The notes: generated by a model not told the origin, from the letters alone. A stretch of 47,576 nt of DNA from a bacterium (GCA_024639975.1 JAHEFX010000006.1:1-47576), one strand, 5' to 3'. Numbered from the stretch's first letter, positions 1 to 8,843 are shown. Program-made: numbers and translations.

Positions 1-211
1 AGTGGCGGGGGTTCGAGACCTCGATGTTGTTGGCCATGGTCATCGTGACCTCGGCGCCACACACCGAGCACCGGTAGTGCTGCAGGGTCTCGGAGATGTC
101 TTCGGGGTCGACTTCGTCAGGAGGTGTCGAGAGCATCCGGAGGAAGTAGATCGAGACGCGCCAGATCACGACGCCGATGACGGCCGCGATGATCCAGGTC
201 CAGAGGTCCAT
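1..211 (-). CDS. Partial small membrane protein with CxxC (zinc-ribbon-like) motif, runs off window start
   Basis: Open minus-strand frame from ATG at 211: MDLWTWIIAAVIGVVIWRVSIYFLRMLSTPPDEVDPEDISETLQHYRCSVCGAEVTMTMANNIEVSNPRH...; N-terminal TM segment then CSVCG. Absent from ORF track because truncated. Confidence 0.6.
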   Translation of the reverse strand, partial: MDLWTWIIAAVIGVVIWRVSIYFLRMLSTPPDEVDPEDISETLQHYRCSVCGAEVTMTMANNIEVSNPRH

Positions 212-271
212 CGGCGGGAGTGTATGGGGAGGTCCGACTTGGACCCGGCCCGATTGGCATACTCGGTCGGG

Positions 272-1201
272 ATGCGCCCTTCACCCGAGCTCGAAGCGAT
301 CACCCGGAGATACCTCGCTGCTCGAGCAGCCGCCAACTTCGCCCAGGTCCGAGGGACCTACTCATCGTCCGAGCACTTCACGGCCATCGGGACCGCCGTC
401 GAGGATTGGCTCGGCGCCGAAGGATTCCTCGAGGTGGTCCAGGAGGACTGGGAAACACTCCAGATCGGAACCGAGAAGGTTCGGCGGCTGGAGGCCTTCG
501 AGAACGGCGAGACGGGGTGGGTGGCGATGGAGGGAGAGCGCACGACTCCAACCGGCCATTCGTTCCTCTACCGCCTGACCATCGTCTTCACCATGGAGGA
601 AGGTGTCTGGAAAGCCATCCAGACCCACTACTCGGTGCCCGTCGAGGATGTGATCGTCCAGGGGCCCGAGCTGACCCAAACCCTCACCGACCTCCTCGGC
701 ACCGTCGAACCCCCGTCGGACGGCTCGACCGCCCGCACGGCGACCGTCCTGTTCACCGACGTCGTCGGCTCGACGGCGCTCGCCGAGGAATTGGGCGACC
801 TGGCCTGGTCGACGGCCATCGGCGAGCACTTCAACCGGCTGGCCGAGATCGTTCGGGAACACCATGGCACCGTCGTGAAGACCCTTGGCGATGGCGGGAT
901 GTACGTCTTCGACTCCGTCGGTTCCGGGCTTCGCGCTGCTGCCGCCATCCATGAGTCGCCCGACGACCTGGAGCTACGACTGGGGGTCCATACCGGCGAC
1001 CTCGTCGCCGCGGGCGACGACGTCCTGGGAGCGACCGTCGCCAAGGCAGCCCGAATCACAGCGGCGGCTGATGGGGGGCAGGTCCTCGTTTCATCGGCGA
1101 CGGCCTCCCTGGCAGCGACCGGTGAGTTCGCGTTCGGCCCACCCGTGACCCTCGAACTCAAGGGGCTGGCGGGCACGCACGTGGTCCACCAGTTGAACTG
1201 A
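272..1201 (+). CDS. SnoaL/NTF2-like domain fused to class III adenylate/guanylate cyclase catalytic domain
   Basis: ORF 2..1201, likely start at 272 (MRPSPELEAITRRYL). Cyclase motifs VLFTDVVGSTALAEELGD, TVVKTLGDGGMYVF, LGVHTGDLV, GATVAKAARITAAA. Confidence 0.8.
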   Translation: MRPSPELEAITRRYLAARAAANFAQVRGTYSSSEHFTAIGTAVEDWLGAEGFLEVVQEDWETLQIGTEKVRRLEAFENGETGWVAMEGERTTPTGHSFLYRLTIVFTMEEGVWKAIQTHYSVPVEDVIVQGPELTQTLTDLLGTVEPPSDGSTARTATVLFTDVVGSTALAEELGDLAWSTAIGEHFNRLAEIVREHHGTVVKTLGDGGMYVFDSVGSGLRAAAAIHESPDDLELRLGVHTGDLVAAGDDVLGATVAKAARITAAADGGQVLVSSATASLAATGEFAFGPPVTLELKGLAGTHVVHQLN

Positions 1202-1202
1202 A

Positions 1203-1232
1203 GAAGCCCCCCGAACCGGGCCGGGGGGCTTC
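1203..1232. terminator. Bidirectional hairpin between convergent genes
   Basis: GAAGCCCCCCGAACCGGGCCGGGGGGCTTC, 10-bp perfect stem. Confidence 0.75.
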
Positions 1233-1259
1233 GCTCTTCAGTAGGTGGTGGCCCGGTCG

Positions 1260-2441
1260 CTAGGCAACGGCCTCGATGATCGTGCCGTTGGCCATGCCGC
1301 CACCTTCGCACATCGACTGGAGGCCGTAGCGGCCGCCCGAACGAACGAGCTCGTGGACGAGCGTGGTCATCAAGCGGGCACCGGAGGCCCCGAGCGGGTG
1401 CCCGAGGGCGACCGCACCACCGTTGACGTTCGTGCGGTCGTAGAGCTTCTTGGGATCGGAGCCGCCGTGCTCGAGGCGCCAGGCGATCGGGACCGAGGCG
1501 AACGCCTCGTTGATCTCGAAGAGGTCGATGTCGTCGATCGTCAGGCCGGCCTTGTCCAGCGCCTTCTCCGTGGCCGGGATCGGCGCCGTCAGCATGAGGA
1601 TCGGGTCGGCACCGGCGAGGCTGAAGCTCACGAACCGCGCCATCGGCTTCAAGCCGAGCTCCTCGGCTCTCGACTCCTCCATGATGAGGAGCGCCGCCGC
1701 GCCGTCGGTGATCTGCGACGAGTTTCCGGCGGTGATCCGATGGTTCGGGTCGAACGCCGGCTGGAGGCTCGCCAGCTTCTCCATCGAGGTCGTGGGACGG
1801 ATGCCCTCGTCCTTGTCCATGATCTCGGTCGTCCCGTCCTCGAGCGTCACCTCGACCGGGATGATCTGGGTCTCGAAGCGGCCTTCCTCGGTGGCTCGCG
1901 CCGCCCGCTGGTGTGACTGGAGTGCCAGCTCGTCCATGTCCTCGCGGGAGATGTCCCACTTCTCGGCGATGAGCTGGGCGCTGATGCCCTGGGGCACGAG
2001 GTTGCCGTCGTACCGCTCCATCATCTGGTCGCCGAACGGCCGGCCAGGACCCTGCATCGCCGTGACTCCCATCGGGATGCGCGACATGCTCTCGATGCCG
2101 GCGGCGATCACCACGTCGTAGGCGCCTGCCATCACGCCTTGGGCGGCGAAATGGGCCGACTGCTGGGAAGAGCCACACTGGCGATCGATCGTGGTGCCCA
2201 CGACCGTCTCGGGGAACCCAGCGGCGAGCGCCGCGTTGCGACCGACGTTGAGGCCCTGCTCCCCGGTCTGCATGACACAACCCATGATCACGTCCTCGAC
2301 GAGTCCCGGGTCCAGGTCGTTGCGCTCCATGAGCGCCTTCAGGGGGATCGACGCCAGGTCGACGGGGTGGATGCCCTTGAGCTTGCCGTTACGGCGGCCC
2401 ATCGGCGTGCGGACGGCATCGACGATGACAGCATTTCGCAT
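1260..2441 (-). CDS. Thiolase family protein (acetyl-CoA acyltransferase)
   Basis: [23 protein letters not shown]..., active-site [43 protein letters not shown]. Confidence 0.93.
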   Translation of the reverse strand: MRNAVIVDAVRTPMGRRNGKLKGIHPVDLASIPLKALMERNDLDPGLVEDVIMGCVMQTGEQGLNVGRNAALAAGFPETVVGTTIDRQCGSSQQSAHFAAQGVMAGAYDVVIAAGIESMSRIPMGVTAMQGPGRPFGDQMMERYDGNLVPQGISAQLIAEKWDISREDMDELALQSHQRAARATEEGRFETQIIPVEVTLEDGTTEIMDKDEGIRPTTSMEKLASLQPAFDPNHRITAGNSSQITDGAAALLIMEESRAEELGLKPMARFVSFSLAGADPILMLTAPIPATEKALDKAGLTIDDIDLFEINEAFASVPIAWRLEHGGSDPKKLYDRTNVNGGAVALGHPLGASGARLMTTLVHELVRSGGRYGLQSMCEGGGMANGTIIEAVA

Positions 2442-2554
2442 GGAAGAGACCTCTGGTGGGGTGGTGCTGCGATTGTAGGAGCGCATTCAACAACCTCTTG
2501 AGGGTTCACTCAAAGTTGGGGCCGTGGGCCGGTCGGTGGTTAGGTTCGCCCACC

Positions 2555-3352
2555 ATGAGCAAACGGGTGCCCAAGAAGGCCTACGAGAACGAGTTGGAAC
2601 GGCTCCAGGTGGAGTTGGCCCAGTTGGCCCGCTGGGTCGTCTCCTCGGGGGCGCGGATCGTGATCCTGTTCGAGGGCCGGGATGCCGCCGGCAAGGGCGG
2701 GACGATCAAGCGGGTCACCCAGTACCTGAATCCTCGCATCGCGCGGGTGGTCGCCCTCCCAGCCCCAACCGAGCGCCAGAAGACCCAGTGGTACTTCCAG
2801 CGCTACATCGAGCACCTGCCGGCGGCCGGCGAGATCGTGCTGTTCGACCGCTCCTGGTACAACCGAGCCGGAGTCGAGCGGGTCATGAACTTCTGCTCCC
2901 CCGACGAATACCACCGCTTCCTGCACCAGGTCCCCATCTTCGAGCGTCTCCTCGATGAAGACGGGATCACGATGCGCAAGTACTGGTTCTCCGTCTCCCG
3001 CGACGAGCAGGAGCAGCGGTTCCGGGACCGCCTCGAGGACCCGATGCGCCGATGGAAGCTGTCGCCGATGGACCTGGAGTCGATGACTCGATGGGACGAC
3101 TACTCGAGGGCCAAGGACCAGATGCTCATCCACACCGACATCCCCGAGTCGCCTTGGTACGTGGTCCCGAGCGACGACAAGCGGTCCGCCCGGCTGAACA
3201 TGATCCATCACTTCCTGTCGACCGTCCCCTACGAGAAGCAGGAACCCCGGGTCCTGGAACTCCCCGAGCGGTCGGCGCCCACGGGATACGTACGTCCTCC
3301 GATGGACTCCCAGCACATCGTCCCCGACCACGCGGCCACGCTGATCGGCTAG
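2555..3352 (+). CDS. ppk2: Polyphosphate kinase 2 family protein
   Basis: MSKRVPKKAYENELERLQVELAQLARWV..., Walker A FEGRDAAGKGGTIKR, FDRSWYNRAGVERVM. Confidence 0.93.
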   Translation: MSKRVPKKAYENELERLQVELAQLARWVVSSGARIVILFEGRDAAGKGGTIKRVTQYLNPRIARVVALPAPTERQKTQWYFQRYIEHLPAAGEIVLFDRSWYNRAGVERVMNFCSPDEYHRFLHQVPIFERLLDEDGITMRKYWFSVSRDEQEQRFRDRLEDPMRRWKLSPMDLESMTRWDDYSRAKDQMLIHTDIPESPWYVVPSDDKRSARLNMIHHFLSTVPYEKQEPRVLELPERSAPTGYVRPPMDSQHIVPDHAATLIG

Positions 3353-3613
3353 TCAGTCGACCTCGATGGTCGGCGGTTCGCCGGATTCATCCTCTTCGCG
3401 GATGATCTCCTCGGCATCGCGCATCTCGATGTAGTGCTCGACCTCGGGTCGGAAGATGACATCGACTCCTGAAACGGCACGTGACGTGGTGCCCGCCGGT
3501 CGCGACGAATCCCGATAGAAGATCCAGCCCTTGGCAGCAGCCCAGGTGGCGAGGCGGTGCAGCCCATACAGGGCGACGACCACACCGACCGCGATGAAGA
3601 ACCACCCCCACAT
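3353..3613 (-). CDS. Small single-TM protein
   Basis: 86 aa, N-terminal TM segment MWGWFFIAVGVVVALYGLHRLATW then acidic tail; abuts ppk2 stop. Confidence 0.6.
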   Translation of the reverse strand: MWGWFFIAVGVVVALYGLHRLATWAAAKGWIFYRDSSRPAGTTSRAVSGVDVIFRPEVEHYIEMRDAEEIIREEDESGEPPTIEVD

Positions 3614-3671
3614 GGGACCATGTTCCCACGGACCTCACCACTTCGGACGACGGCGGCCACATACTCCCGGC

Positions 3672-4679
3672 ATGGAACTCGGACTCACCTCCTTCGCCGA
3701 GACGCACGGTGCCATCAGTCACGGCGAACGCCTCCGCAACGTCGTGGAGGAGATCGTCAAAGCCGAGGAGGTCGGACTCGACGTCTACGGGCTCGGCGAG
3801 CACCACCGGGTCGACATGGCCGCCTCGGCGCCGGCCATCACCCTCGCCGCGGCCGCCTCGGTCACCGAGCGCATCCGGCTCTCCTCCGCGGTGATCGTCC
3901 TCAGCTCCGCCGACCCGGTCCGCACCTTCCAGGATTTCGCCACCCTCGACCTCCTCTCGGAGGGCCGGGCCGAGCTCCTCATCGGCCGCGGCTCGTTCGT
4001 CGAGTCGTTTCCCCTGTTCGGTTACGACCTCGCCGACTACGACGACCTGTTCACCGAGAAGATGGAGTTGCTACTCGAGCTCCGAGCCAACGAACGGGTC
4101 ACCTGGCAAGGTTCGTTCCGGCCCCCCCTGCGGGACCAAGCCGTCTACCCACGCCCGCTGCAGGACCCGCTGCCCATCTGGGTGGGTGTCGGGGGCACGC
4201 CCCAGTCGGTGGTTCGAGCCGGAACGCTGGGCCTCCACGTGGCCCTGGCGATCATCGGCGGCGATCCCGCCCGCTTCAAGGTGTTCGCCGACCTGTATAG
4301 GCGGTCACTCGAAGCCGCTGGCCATGACCCAGCGGATTTCCCGCTCGCGGTCCACGGCATCGGGCACATCGCCGACTCCACCGAGCAGGCTGCCGACGAG
4401 ATCCGGCCGAGCTTCATGGCGATGATGACCAAGATCGGTCGAGAGCGCGGCTGGCCGCCGATGACGTCCCAGCAGTTCGACTGGATGCGCAGTCCCGAGG
4501 GCTCCCTCGTGGTCGGCGACCCCCAGGCGGTGGCCGAGAAGATCCTCTACTGGCAGGAGGTGCTCGGGATCGAGCGCTTCATGCTCCACACCTCGGCAGG
4601 GACGATTCCCCACGAGAAGACCCTGCAATCGATCGACTTGCTCGGAACCGAGGTGTCCCGTCTGGTCCGGGGTCGCTAG
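3672..4679 (+). CDS. LLM class flavin-dependent oxidoreductase
   Basis: MELGLTSFAETHGA..., GLGEHHRVDMAASAPAI, GRGSFVESFPLFGYDLADYDDLFTEKMELL, WVGVGGTPQSVVRAG. Confidence 0.9.
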   Translation: MELGLTSFAETHGAISHGERLRNVVEEIVKAEEVGLDVYGLGEHHRVDMAASAPAITLAAAASVTERIRLSSAVIVLSSADPVRTFQDFATLDLLSEGRAELLIGRGSFVESFPLFGYDLADYDDLFTEKMELLLELRANERVTWQGSFRPPLRDQAVYPRPLQDPLPIWVGVGGTPQSVVRAGTLGLHVALAIIGGDPARFKVFADLYRRSLEAAGHDPADFPLAVHGIGHIADSTEQAADEIRPSFMAMMTKIGRERGWPPMTSQQFDWMRSPEGSLVVGDPQAVAEKILYWQEVLGIERFMLHTSAGTIPHEKTLQSIDLLGTEVSRLVRGR

Positions 4680-5578
4680 CCGTTGGAGCGATCGACCCGG
4701 AGCCGATCGGGGAAGAAGGTCCGCACGGTCGGGTAGGCGAGCTCGACGGTCTCCTCGGCGGCGAAGGCCTTCAGGATCCCTCTCCAGACGTTGTCGGCGA
4801 TCGCGCGCCGCTCCCGCACCGGAATCAGGTAGCGACCAGAGACCTCTACTCCTGAGTCGAGCACGCTGATATAGGTCGTGGGATCGAGGTGCTGGTACCT
4901 GATGTAGTAGTCGTTGGCGGCATCGCGGATCTGCTTGGCCATCTTGCGTTCGGCCGGATCCGGTGCTGCAGCCATGACCGCCTCATGGACGAGTCGCTCC
5001 GCGAGCTCCCAGTCGGACTCGAATGTGACCAGGACGTGGACCTCGTCCCAGATGAGCGAGAAGCCCTCGGTGAAGTTGGCGAGTGCGTCGTTGAAGACCT
5101 GTCCGTTCGGGATGTGGACGAGCCGTCCCGTGGATTGGTCGGCCCCCACCCAGTTGCCGATCTCGAGGACGGTGAACCGGAAGGCCCTGACATCGACGAC
5201 GTCGCCGGCAACGCCGCGGATCTCGACCCGGTCGCCGACCTTGAACGGACGCCGGGTGATGATGAACAGCCAGCCGGCGAGGTTGCGCAGGACGTCCGTG
5301 AGGGCGATGGCGACACCGGCCGAGACGATGCCGATCCACGCGAGCACTCCTTCGAGGCCGCCGAGCCAGACATCGATGATCACGATGAGGGCCACCGTCG
5401 TCAGCGCGTAGGCGACCCATTTCTGCGACCGGTAACGCGTCTCTGGATCCTCGACCCGGCGCCGAAGGACGACGGTGGCCACCCAGCGGACCAGGATCAG
5501 GGCGACGATCACTCCCACGGTGACGAGCAGGTTCTGCTCGACCGTGGTGAGCCCGAGGTCGTCGAGGAATGCGGTCAT
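4676..5578 (-). CDS. MscS-family mechanosensitive ion channel
   Basis: IGIVSAGVAIALTDVLRNLAGWLFIITRRPFKVGDRVEIRGVAGDVVDVRAF. Confidence 0.88.
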   Translation of the reverse strand: MTAFLDDLGLTTVEQNLLVTVGVIVALILVRWVATVVLRRRVEDPETRYRSQKWVAYALTTVALIVIIDVWLGGLEGVLAWIGIVSAGVAIALTDVLRNLAGWLFIITRRPFKVGDRVEIRGVAGDVVDVRAFRFTVLEIGNWVGADQSTGRLVHIPNGQVFNDALANFTEGFSLIWDEVHVLVTFESDWELAERLVHEAVMAAAPDPAERKMAKQIRDAANDYYIRYQHLDPTTYISVLDSGVEVSGRYLIPVRERRAIADNVWRGILKAFAAEETVELAYPTVRTFFPDRLRVDRSNG

Positions 5579-5627
5579 GCGCGGAGCGTACCGGTGGGCT
5601 CGGCCCCAGTGAGAGGTTGGGTACCTA

Positions 5628-5645
5628 TGTCAAGGTCACTTGACA
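5628..5645. promoter_or_regulatory. Candidate operator 1, inverted repeat TGTCAAG-N4-CTTGACA
   Basis: TGTCAAGGTCACTTGACA, perfect 7-bp arms. Confidence 0.65.
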
Positions 5646-5665
5646 AGGAATGCTTGGTCCCGTAG

Positions 5666-5683
5666 TGTCAAGGTCCCTTGACG
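5666..5683. promoter_or_regulatory. Candidate operator 2, same inverted repeat
   Basis: TGTCAAGGTCCCTTGACG, 6/7 arm pairs; 38 bp from operator 1. Confidence 0.6.
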
Positions 5684-5703
5684 TTCAAACAAGGATGCTT
5701 GAC

Positions 5704-5847
5704 ATGCACCAATTCACAGCTGGAGCCGCGGTCGCCATCGGAACAGGTGTCGGCGCCGCCCTTTCCGCCTCCATGGGTGATGCCGGCTGGGCCATCGGAC
5801 TGGCCGTCGGACTCGTCCCCTACTTGGTCGCCCGACGGGCCCAATGA
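5704..5847 (+). CDS. Small hydrophobic protein (47 aa)
   Basis: MHQFTAGAAVAIGTGVGAALSASMGDAGWAIGLAVGLVPYLVARRAQ; overlaps next gene start (ATGA). Confidence 0.6.
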   Translation: MHQFTAGAAVAIGTGVGAALSASMGDAGWAIGLAVGLVPYLVARRAQ

Positions 5848-6206
5848 CCCGCCTGCTACTCGCCCTCGGCTCCTATGCCGCGCTTCTGCTGGTGTCCATC
5901 TGGTGGCTCGGGACCGAGGCGTTGTCGGACTCCCCGTGGCGGATCGTCGTCGCCCTACTACCCGTCCCGGCAGCGGCCTGGGCCCTGTGGGATTTCGTCG
6001 AGCGCGTCCGATCCCTCGATGAACTGCTCCGGCGCATCCATCTCGAAGCCCTGGCCATCGGGTTCGGTGGGACGCTGCTCGTCGTCTTCTCGTGGGGCTT
6101 TCTCGAGGGTGTCGGAATCGAGCCCCTGTCCGGATTCGTGGTGTTCGGGATCCTGATGGTCCTCTATGGGCTCGGACTCCTGGGGGCCCAGCGCAGGTAC
6201 CGATGA
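5844..6206 (+). CDS. Integral membrane protein, about 4 TM
   Basis: Hydrophobic 120-aa ORF MTRLLLALGSYAALLLVSIWWLG...; ATGA overlaps on both sides. Confidence 0.7.
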   Translation: MTRLLLALGSYAALLLVSIWWLGTEALSDSPWRIVVALLPVPAAAWALWDFVERVRSLDELLRRIHLEALAIGFGGTLLVVFSWGFLEGVGIEPLSGFVVFGILMVLYGLGLLGAQRRYR

Positions 6207-6400
6207 GGAACCGGTTGAAGGTCCTACGGGCCGAGCGGGATTGGTCGCAGGCGGCGCTCGCCGAGGAGTTGGGCGTGAGCCGTCAGACGGTGAACTCCCT
6301 GGAAACGGGGAAGTACGACCCTTCGCTCCCCCTGGCGTTCAAGGTGGCGTCGGTATTCGGCTTGTCGATCGAGGAGATCTTCGAACCCGACCCGGAATGA
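6203..6400 (+). CDS. XRE-family HTH regulator
   Basis: MRNRLKVLRAERDWSQAALAEELGVSRQTVNSLETGKYDPSLPLAFKVASVFGLSIEEIFEPDPE. Confidence 0.9.
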   Translation: MRNRLKVLRAERDWSQAALAEELGVSRQTVNSLETGKYDPSLPLAFKVASVFGLSIEEIFEPDPE

Positions 6401-6402
6401 GG

Positions 6403-6426
6403 TCGACCCGCCTTGCGGCGGGTCGA
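6403..6426. terminator. Hairpin terminator between XRE gene and tRNA-Ala
   Basis: TCGACCCGCC TTGC GGCGGGTCGA, perfect 10-bp stem. Confidence 0.6.
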
Positions 6427-6432
6427 TACACG

Positions 6433-6505
6433 TGGAGCTGAGGGGATTCGAACCCCTGACCCCCGCCTTGCAAAAGCGGTGCTCTGCCAACTGAGCTACA
6501 GCCCC
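6433..6505 (-). tRNA. tRNA-Ala(UGC)
   Basis: GGGGCTGTAGCTCAGTTGGCAGAGCACCGCTTTTGCAAAGCGGGGGTCAGGGGTTCGAATCCCCTCAGCTCCA; anticodon TGC; cloverleaf arms pair. Confidence 0.96.
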
Positions 6506-6541
6506 GAGGGACCACAGGATACCGAGAGGCAGCAATTGGGC

Positions 6542-7123
6542 CTATCGGCGAGTGGCGTCGATCACCAGGTCGATCGCCGGCCGGTCGGCGCCGTCCACGT
6601 CGCGCAGGCGCTCACCGTTCTCGGCAACATCGAGCCCTTCCAAGCGGGGCGCCATCTCTTCGGCATCCCAGAGCACTTGGGGGTACGGGGGTCCGCCATG
6701 ACCCTCGGAGGCGTTGCGGACGGCATGCCCGACCCCGAACAGCCGGCCGCCCGGTGCCAGGGCCTTGGTCGCGACCTCGAGCAGTTGATCCATCTCGGCG
6801 GCGAGGAAGTGGACGTAGAAGACGATGACAAGATCGAACTCGCCCTTGGGTTCGTAGGTGGTGACGTCTGCCACCTCCCAGGTGACCTCAGTGTCGCCGG
6901 CAAGCTTCTTGGCCTTCTCTATCCCGGCCGACGAGAAGTCCACACCGGTGACCTCCCAGCCATTCCGAGCGAGCCAGATGGCGTTGCGACCTTCGCCGCA
7001 GGCAAGGTCGAGGGCACGGCCGGGCGTCATGCCGTCGATGGCCGGCGGGAGGAACCGATTGGGCTCCGCCGACCAGATCAACTCCTTGGCGGCGTACCGC
7101 TCATCCCAATCAGATGCATCCAT
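6542..7123 (-). CDS. Class I SAM-dependent methyltransferase
   Basis: MDASDWDERYAAKELIWSAEPNRFL..., ALDLACGEGRNAIWLARNGWEVTGVDFS. Confidence 0.88.
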   Translation of the reverse strand: MDASDWDERYAAKELIWSAEPNRFLPPAIDGMTPGRALDLACGEGRNAIWLARNGWEVTGVDFSSAGIEKAKKLAGDTEVTWEVADVTTYEPKGEFDLVIVFYVHFLAAEMDQLLEVATKALAPGGRLFGVGHAVRNASEGHGGPPYPQVLWDAEEMAPRLEGLDVAENGERLRDVDGADRPAIDLVIDATRR

Positions 7124-7140
7124 CGGTTCGAGGCTACGCC

Positions 7141-7162
7141 CGAACCGGGGGCCCCCACCTAC
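7141..7162 (-). repeat. 22-bp repeat copy 1 (inverted)
   Basis: Reverse complement GTAGGTGGGGGCCCCCGGTTCG. Confidence 0.75.
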
Positions 7163-7200
7163 CCCTCCGGTGGACTCGAGCCCTCGGTTGCCCGAACGAG

Positions 7201-7222
7201 GTAGGTGGGAACCCAGGGTTCG
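7201..7222 (+). repeat. 22-bp repeat copy 2
   Basis: GTAGGTGGGAACCCAGGGTTCG. Confidence 0.75.
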
Positions 7223-7267
7223 CAGCGACCGGCTGTGTCGAATCGGGGGCTCGGGACGACCGCTCCG

Positions 7268-7289
7268 GTAGGTGGGGGCCCGCGGTTCG
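7268..7289 (+). repeat. 22-bp repeat copy 3
   Basis: GTAGGTGGGGGCCCGCGGTTCG. Confidence 0.75.
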
Positions 7290-7338
7290 GCTCATGTGGC
7301 AGAGGTATGGGGGCTCGTTATCATTCCGCTCCCACTTC

Positions 7339-7416
7339 GGGCCCATAGCTCAGCCCGGTTAGAGCGCTGCCCTGATAAGGCAGAGGTCCCTGGTTCAAGT
7401 CCAGGTGGGCCCACCA
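7339..7416 (+). tRNA. tRNA-Ile(GAU), CCA encoded
   Basis: GGGCCCATAGCTCAGCCCGGTTAGAGCGCTGCCCTGATAAGGCAGAGGTCCCTGGTTCAAGTCCAGGTGGGCCCACCA; anticodon GAT. Confidence 0.96.
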
Positions 7417-7447
7417 CGAAGGGACGGCTGCACGGACCGTCCCTTCG
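7417..7447. terminator. Hairpin downstream of tRNA-Ile
   Basis: CGAAGGGACGG CTGCACGGA CCGTCCCTTCG, 11-bp perfect stem. Confidence 0.75.
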
Positions 7448-7453
7448 TCGCGT

Positions 7454-8359
7454 TCAGACACAGAGCTCGCCGCTCACGCCCCGCTGGCAGAACGTCGTGG
7501 CCTCGACCGACTTGAGGGCCCAGCCGCCATCGATGCGCACGGCGAAGATGTGGAGTCGCTCGCCACCGACCGAGTCGTCACCGAAGCCGAGCACGTCGAT
7601 CGTGATCTCGCCCAAGTCCCCCTCGGTCGCCGGCGCGGTGATCACGTCCCGACGGGCCGAAGCCGGGAGGCTGGTGTCGCCCCGGGAGGCAGCCACCTCG
7701 ATGGCCAGTTCCTCGAGGGTCGGGGCCTCGAGCGGCCCGACGGCTGCGACGACCCAAGACGTGATGTCATCGGTGCCGCCGAGTCGGCTCAGGTATCGCT
7801 GGTTGACCCATCCCGTCACGCCGCCCGACTCGATCTCCCACCAGACGTCACCGCCTGGCAGCTGCCAACCTCGACCGGTGCCCCATATCCCCGCCGTCAT
7901 CGGATCGAGTTCGCCGACCACATCGAAGGACGCGCCCGGCCCACTCCGAACATTCAGGAGGTCATCCCACCGGACACCGACGACGCCGAGAACGGCTCCT
8001 TCGTCGGGGACCGGCACCCAGAAGTCGAATGGTTCCCCTTCCCACTCCGGAATGCTTGCCACGGTCGAAGTCGATGCCTGCCCCGTGGTCGACGTGGTCT
8101 CGGGTTCGGTCGTCGTCGAGGGGGCCGGCGTCGATGACGTCGTCGGCGACGTGGCAGGAGCCACGACGTCGTCGCCGCCGCCGCCCAACAATCGAACCGG
8201 GATGCCGATCACCAGCACCACTGCCGCAGCGATCAGCACCGCCCTGAGCGGGCCGGCGAACAGTGGTGTGCCCTCGGTTCCTGCGAACACCGGCGTGGGT
8301 GGGACGGCCCGACCCAGTTCCGGGTCGGCGCCCGAGAGGCGATCCATCGGGTCAGACAT
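7454..8359 (-). CDS. Membrane-anchored SH3b-domain protein, possible anti-sigma partner
   Basis: Single TM (LRAVLIAAAVVLVIGIPVRLL), Thr/Ser linker, SH3b-like LLNVRSGPGASFDVVGELDP...GWVNQRYL; start overlaps sigma gene stop. Confidence 0.72.
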   Translation of the reverse strand: MSDPMDRLSGADPELGRAVPPTPVFAGTEGTPLFAGPLRAVLIAAAVVLVIGIPVRLLGGGGDDVVAPATSPTTSSTPAPSTTTEPETTSTTGQASTSTVASIPEWEGEPFDFWVPVPDEGAVLGVVGVRWDDLLNVRSGPGASFDVVGELDPMTAGIWGTGRGWQLPGGDVWWEIESGGVTGWVNQRYLSRLGGTDDITSWVVAAVGPLEAPTLEELAIEVAASRGDTSLPASARRDVITAPATEGDLGEITIDVLGFGDDSVGGERLHIFAVRIDGGWALKSVEATTFCQRGVSGELCV

Positions 8360-8843
8360 GGGTGGCTCCTTCCAATTCTGTGGCGAGGCGGGAACGGGCA
8401 CGGGACAGACGCTTCCGAGCCGTTGGTTCAGACGTCCCGAGGGCGACGGCCAGCTCCAGTCCGGTCAGGCCCTCCCAGGCAACGAGCCGGAGGACCTCCT
8501 GATCGGACGAGCCCAATCGGCCCAGGGCGTCGAGTACTTCTGACGAGGTGTCCGGCGCGTCCGGGGCAGCGCCGGCCTTGGCACGCTCTGCCAACGCGAC
8601 CCGCCGGCGGTTGCTGCGTCGGGCGTTCGAGACGGCCTTGCGAGCCACGCCGTAGAGCCAGGCGAGCGGCTCGTCGGCATTCTCCAGCACATCGCGACGT
8701 CGCCAGGCGACCGTCCAGACGTCCGAAGCAGCATCCAGGGCAAGGTCATCGCCGACCCGTCGCCGGCAGTACCGGAAGACATCCGGGTACCAGCGCCGGT
8801 AGGCATCCTCGAAGGAGGTCTGGGTCTGCACTTGCGTCCTCAC
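8352..8843 (-). CDS. ECF-type RNA polymerase sigma factor
   Basis: FEDAYRRWYPDVFRYCRRRVGDDLALDAASDVWTVAWRR...EPLAWLYGVARKAVSNARR...TGLELAVALGTSEPTARKRLSRARSRL. Confidence 0.9.
   Translation of the reverse strand: MRTQVQTQTSFEDAYRRWYPDVFRYCRRRVGDDLALDAASDVWTVAWRRRDVLENADEPLAWLYGVARKAVSNARRSNRRRVALAERAKAGAAPDAPDTSSEVLDALGRLGSSDQEVLRLVAWEGLTGLELAVALGTSEPTARKRLSRARSRLATELEGATHV

Noticed and set aside
2-271. N-terminal extension of the cyclase ORF
   Set aside because: Overlaps a better-supported minus-strand membrane/CxxC gene (1-211); extension is low complexity and lacks family features.
1241-1259. Possible fourth copy of the 22-bp repeat
   Set aside because: GTAGGTGGTGGCCCGGTCG needs a 2-3 base gap and substitutions to align; too weak to annotate without a genome-wide search.
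628-2280. 550-aa minus-strand ORF across cyclase and thiolase
   Set aside because: Overlaps the thiolase in another frame and the cyclase antisense; low-complexity Arg-rich product.
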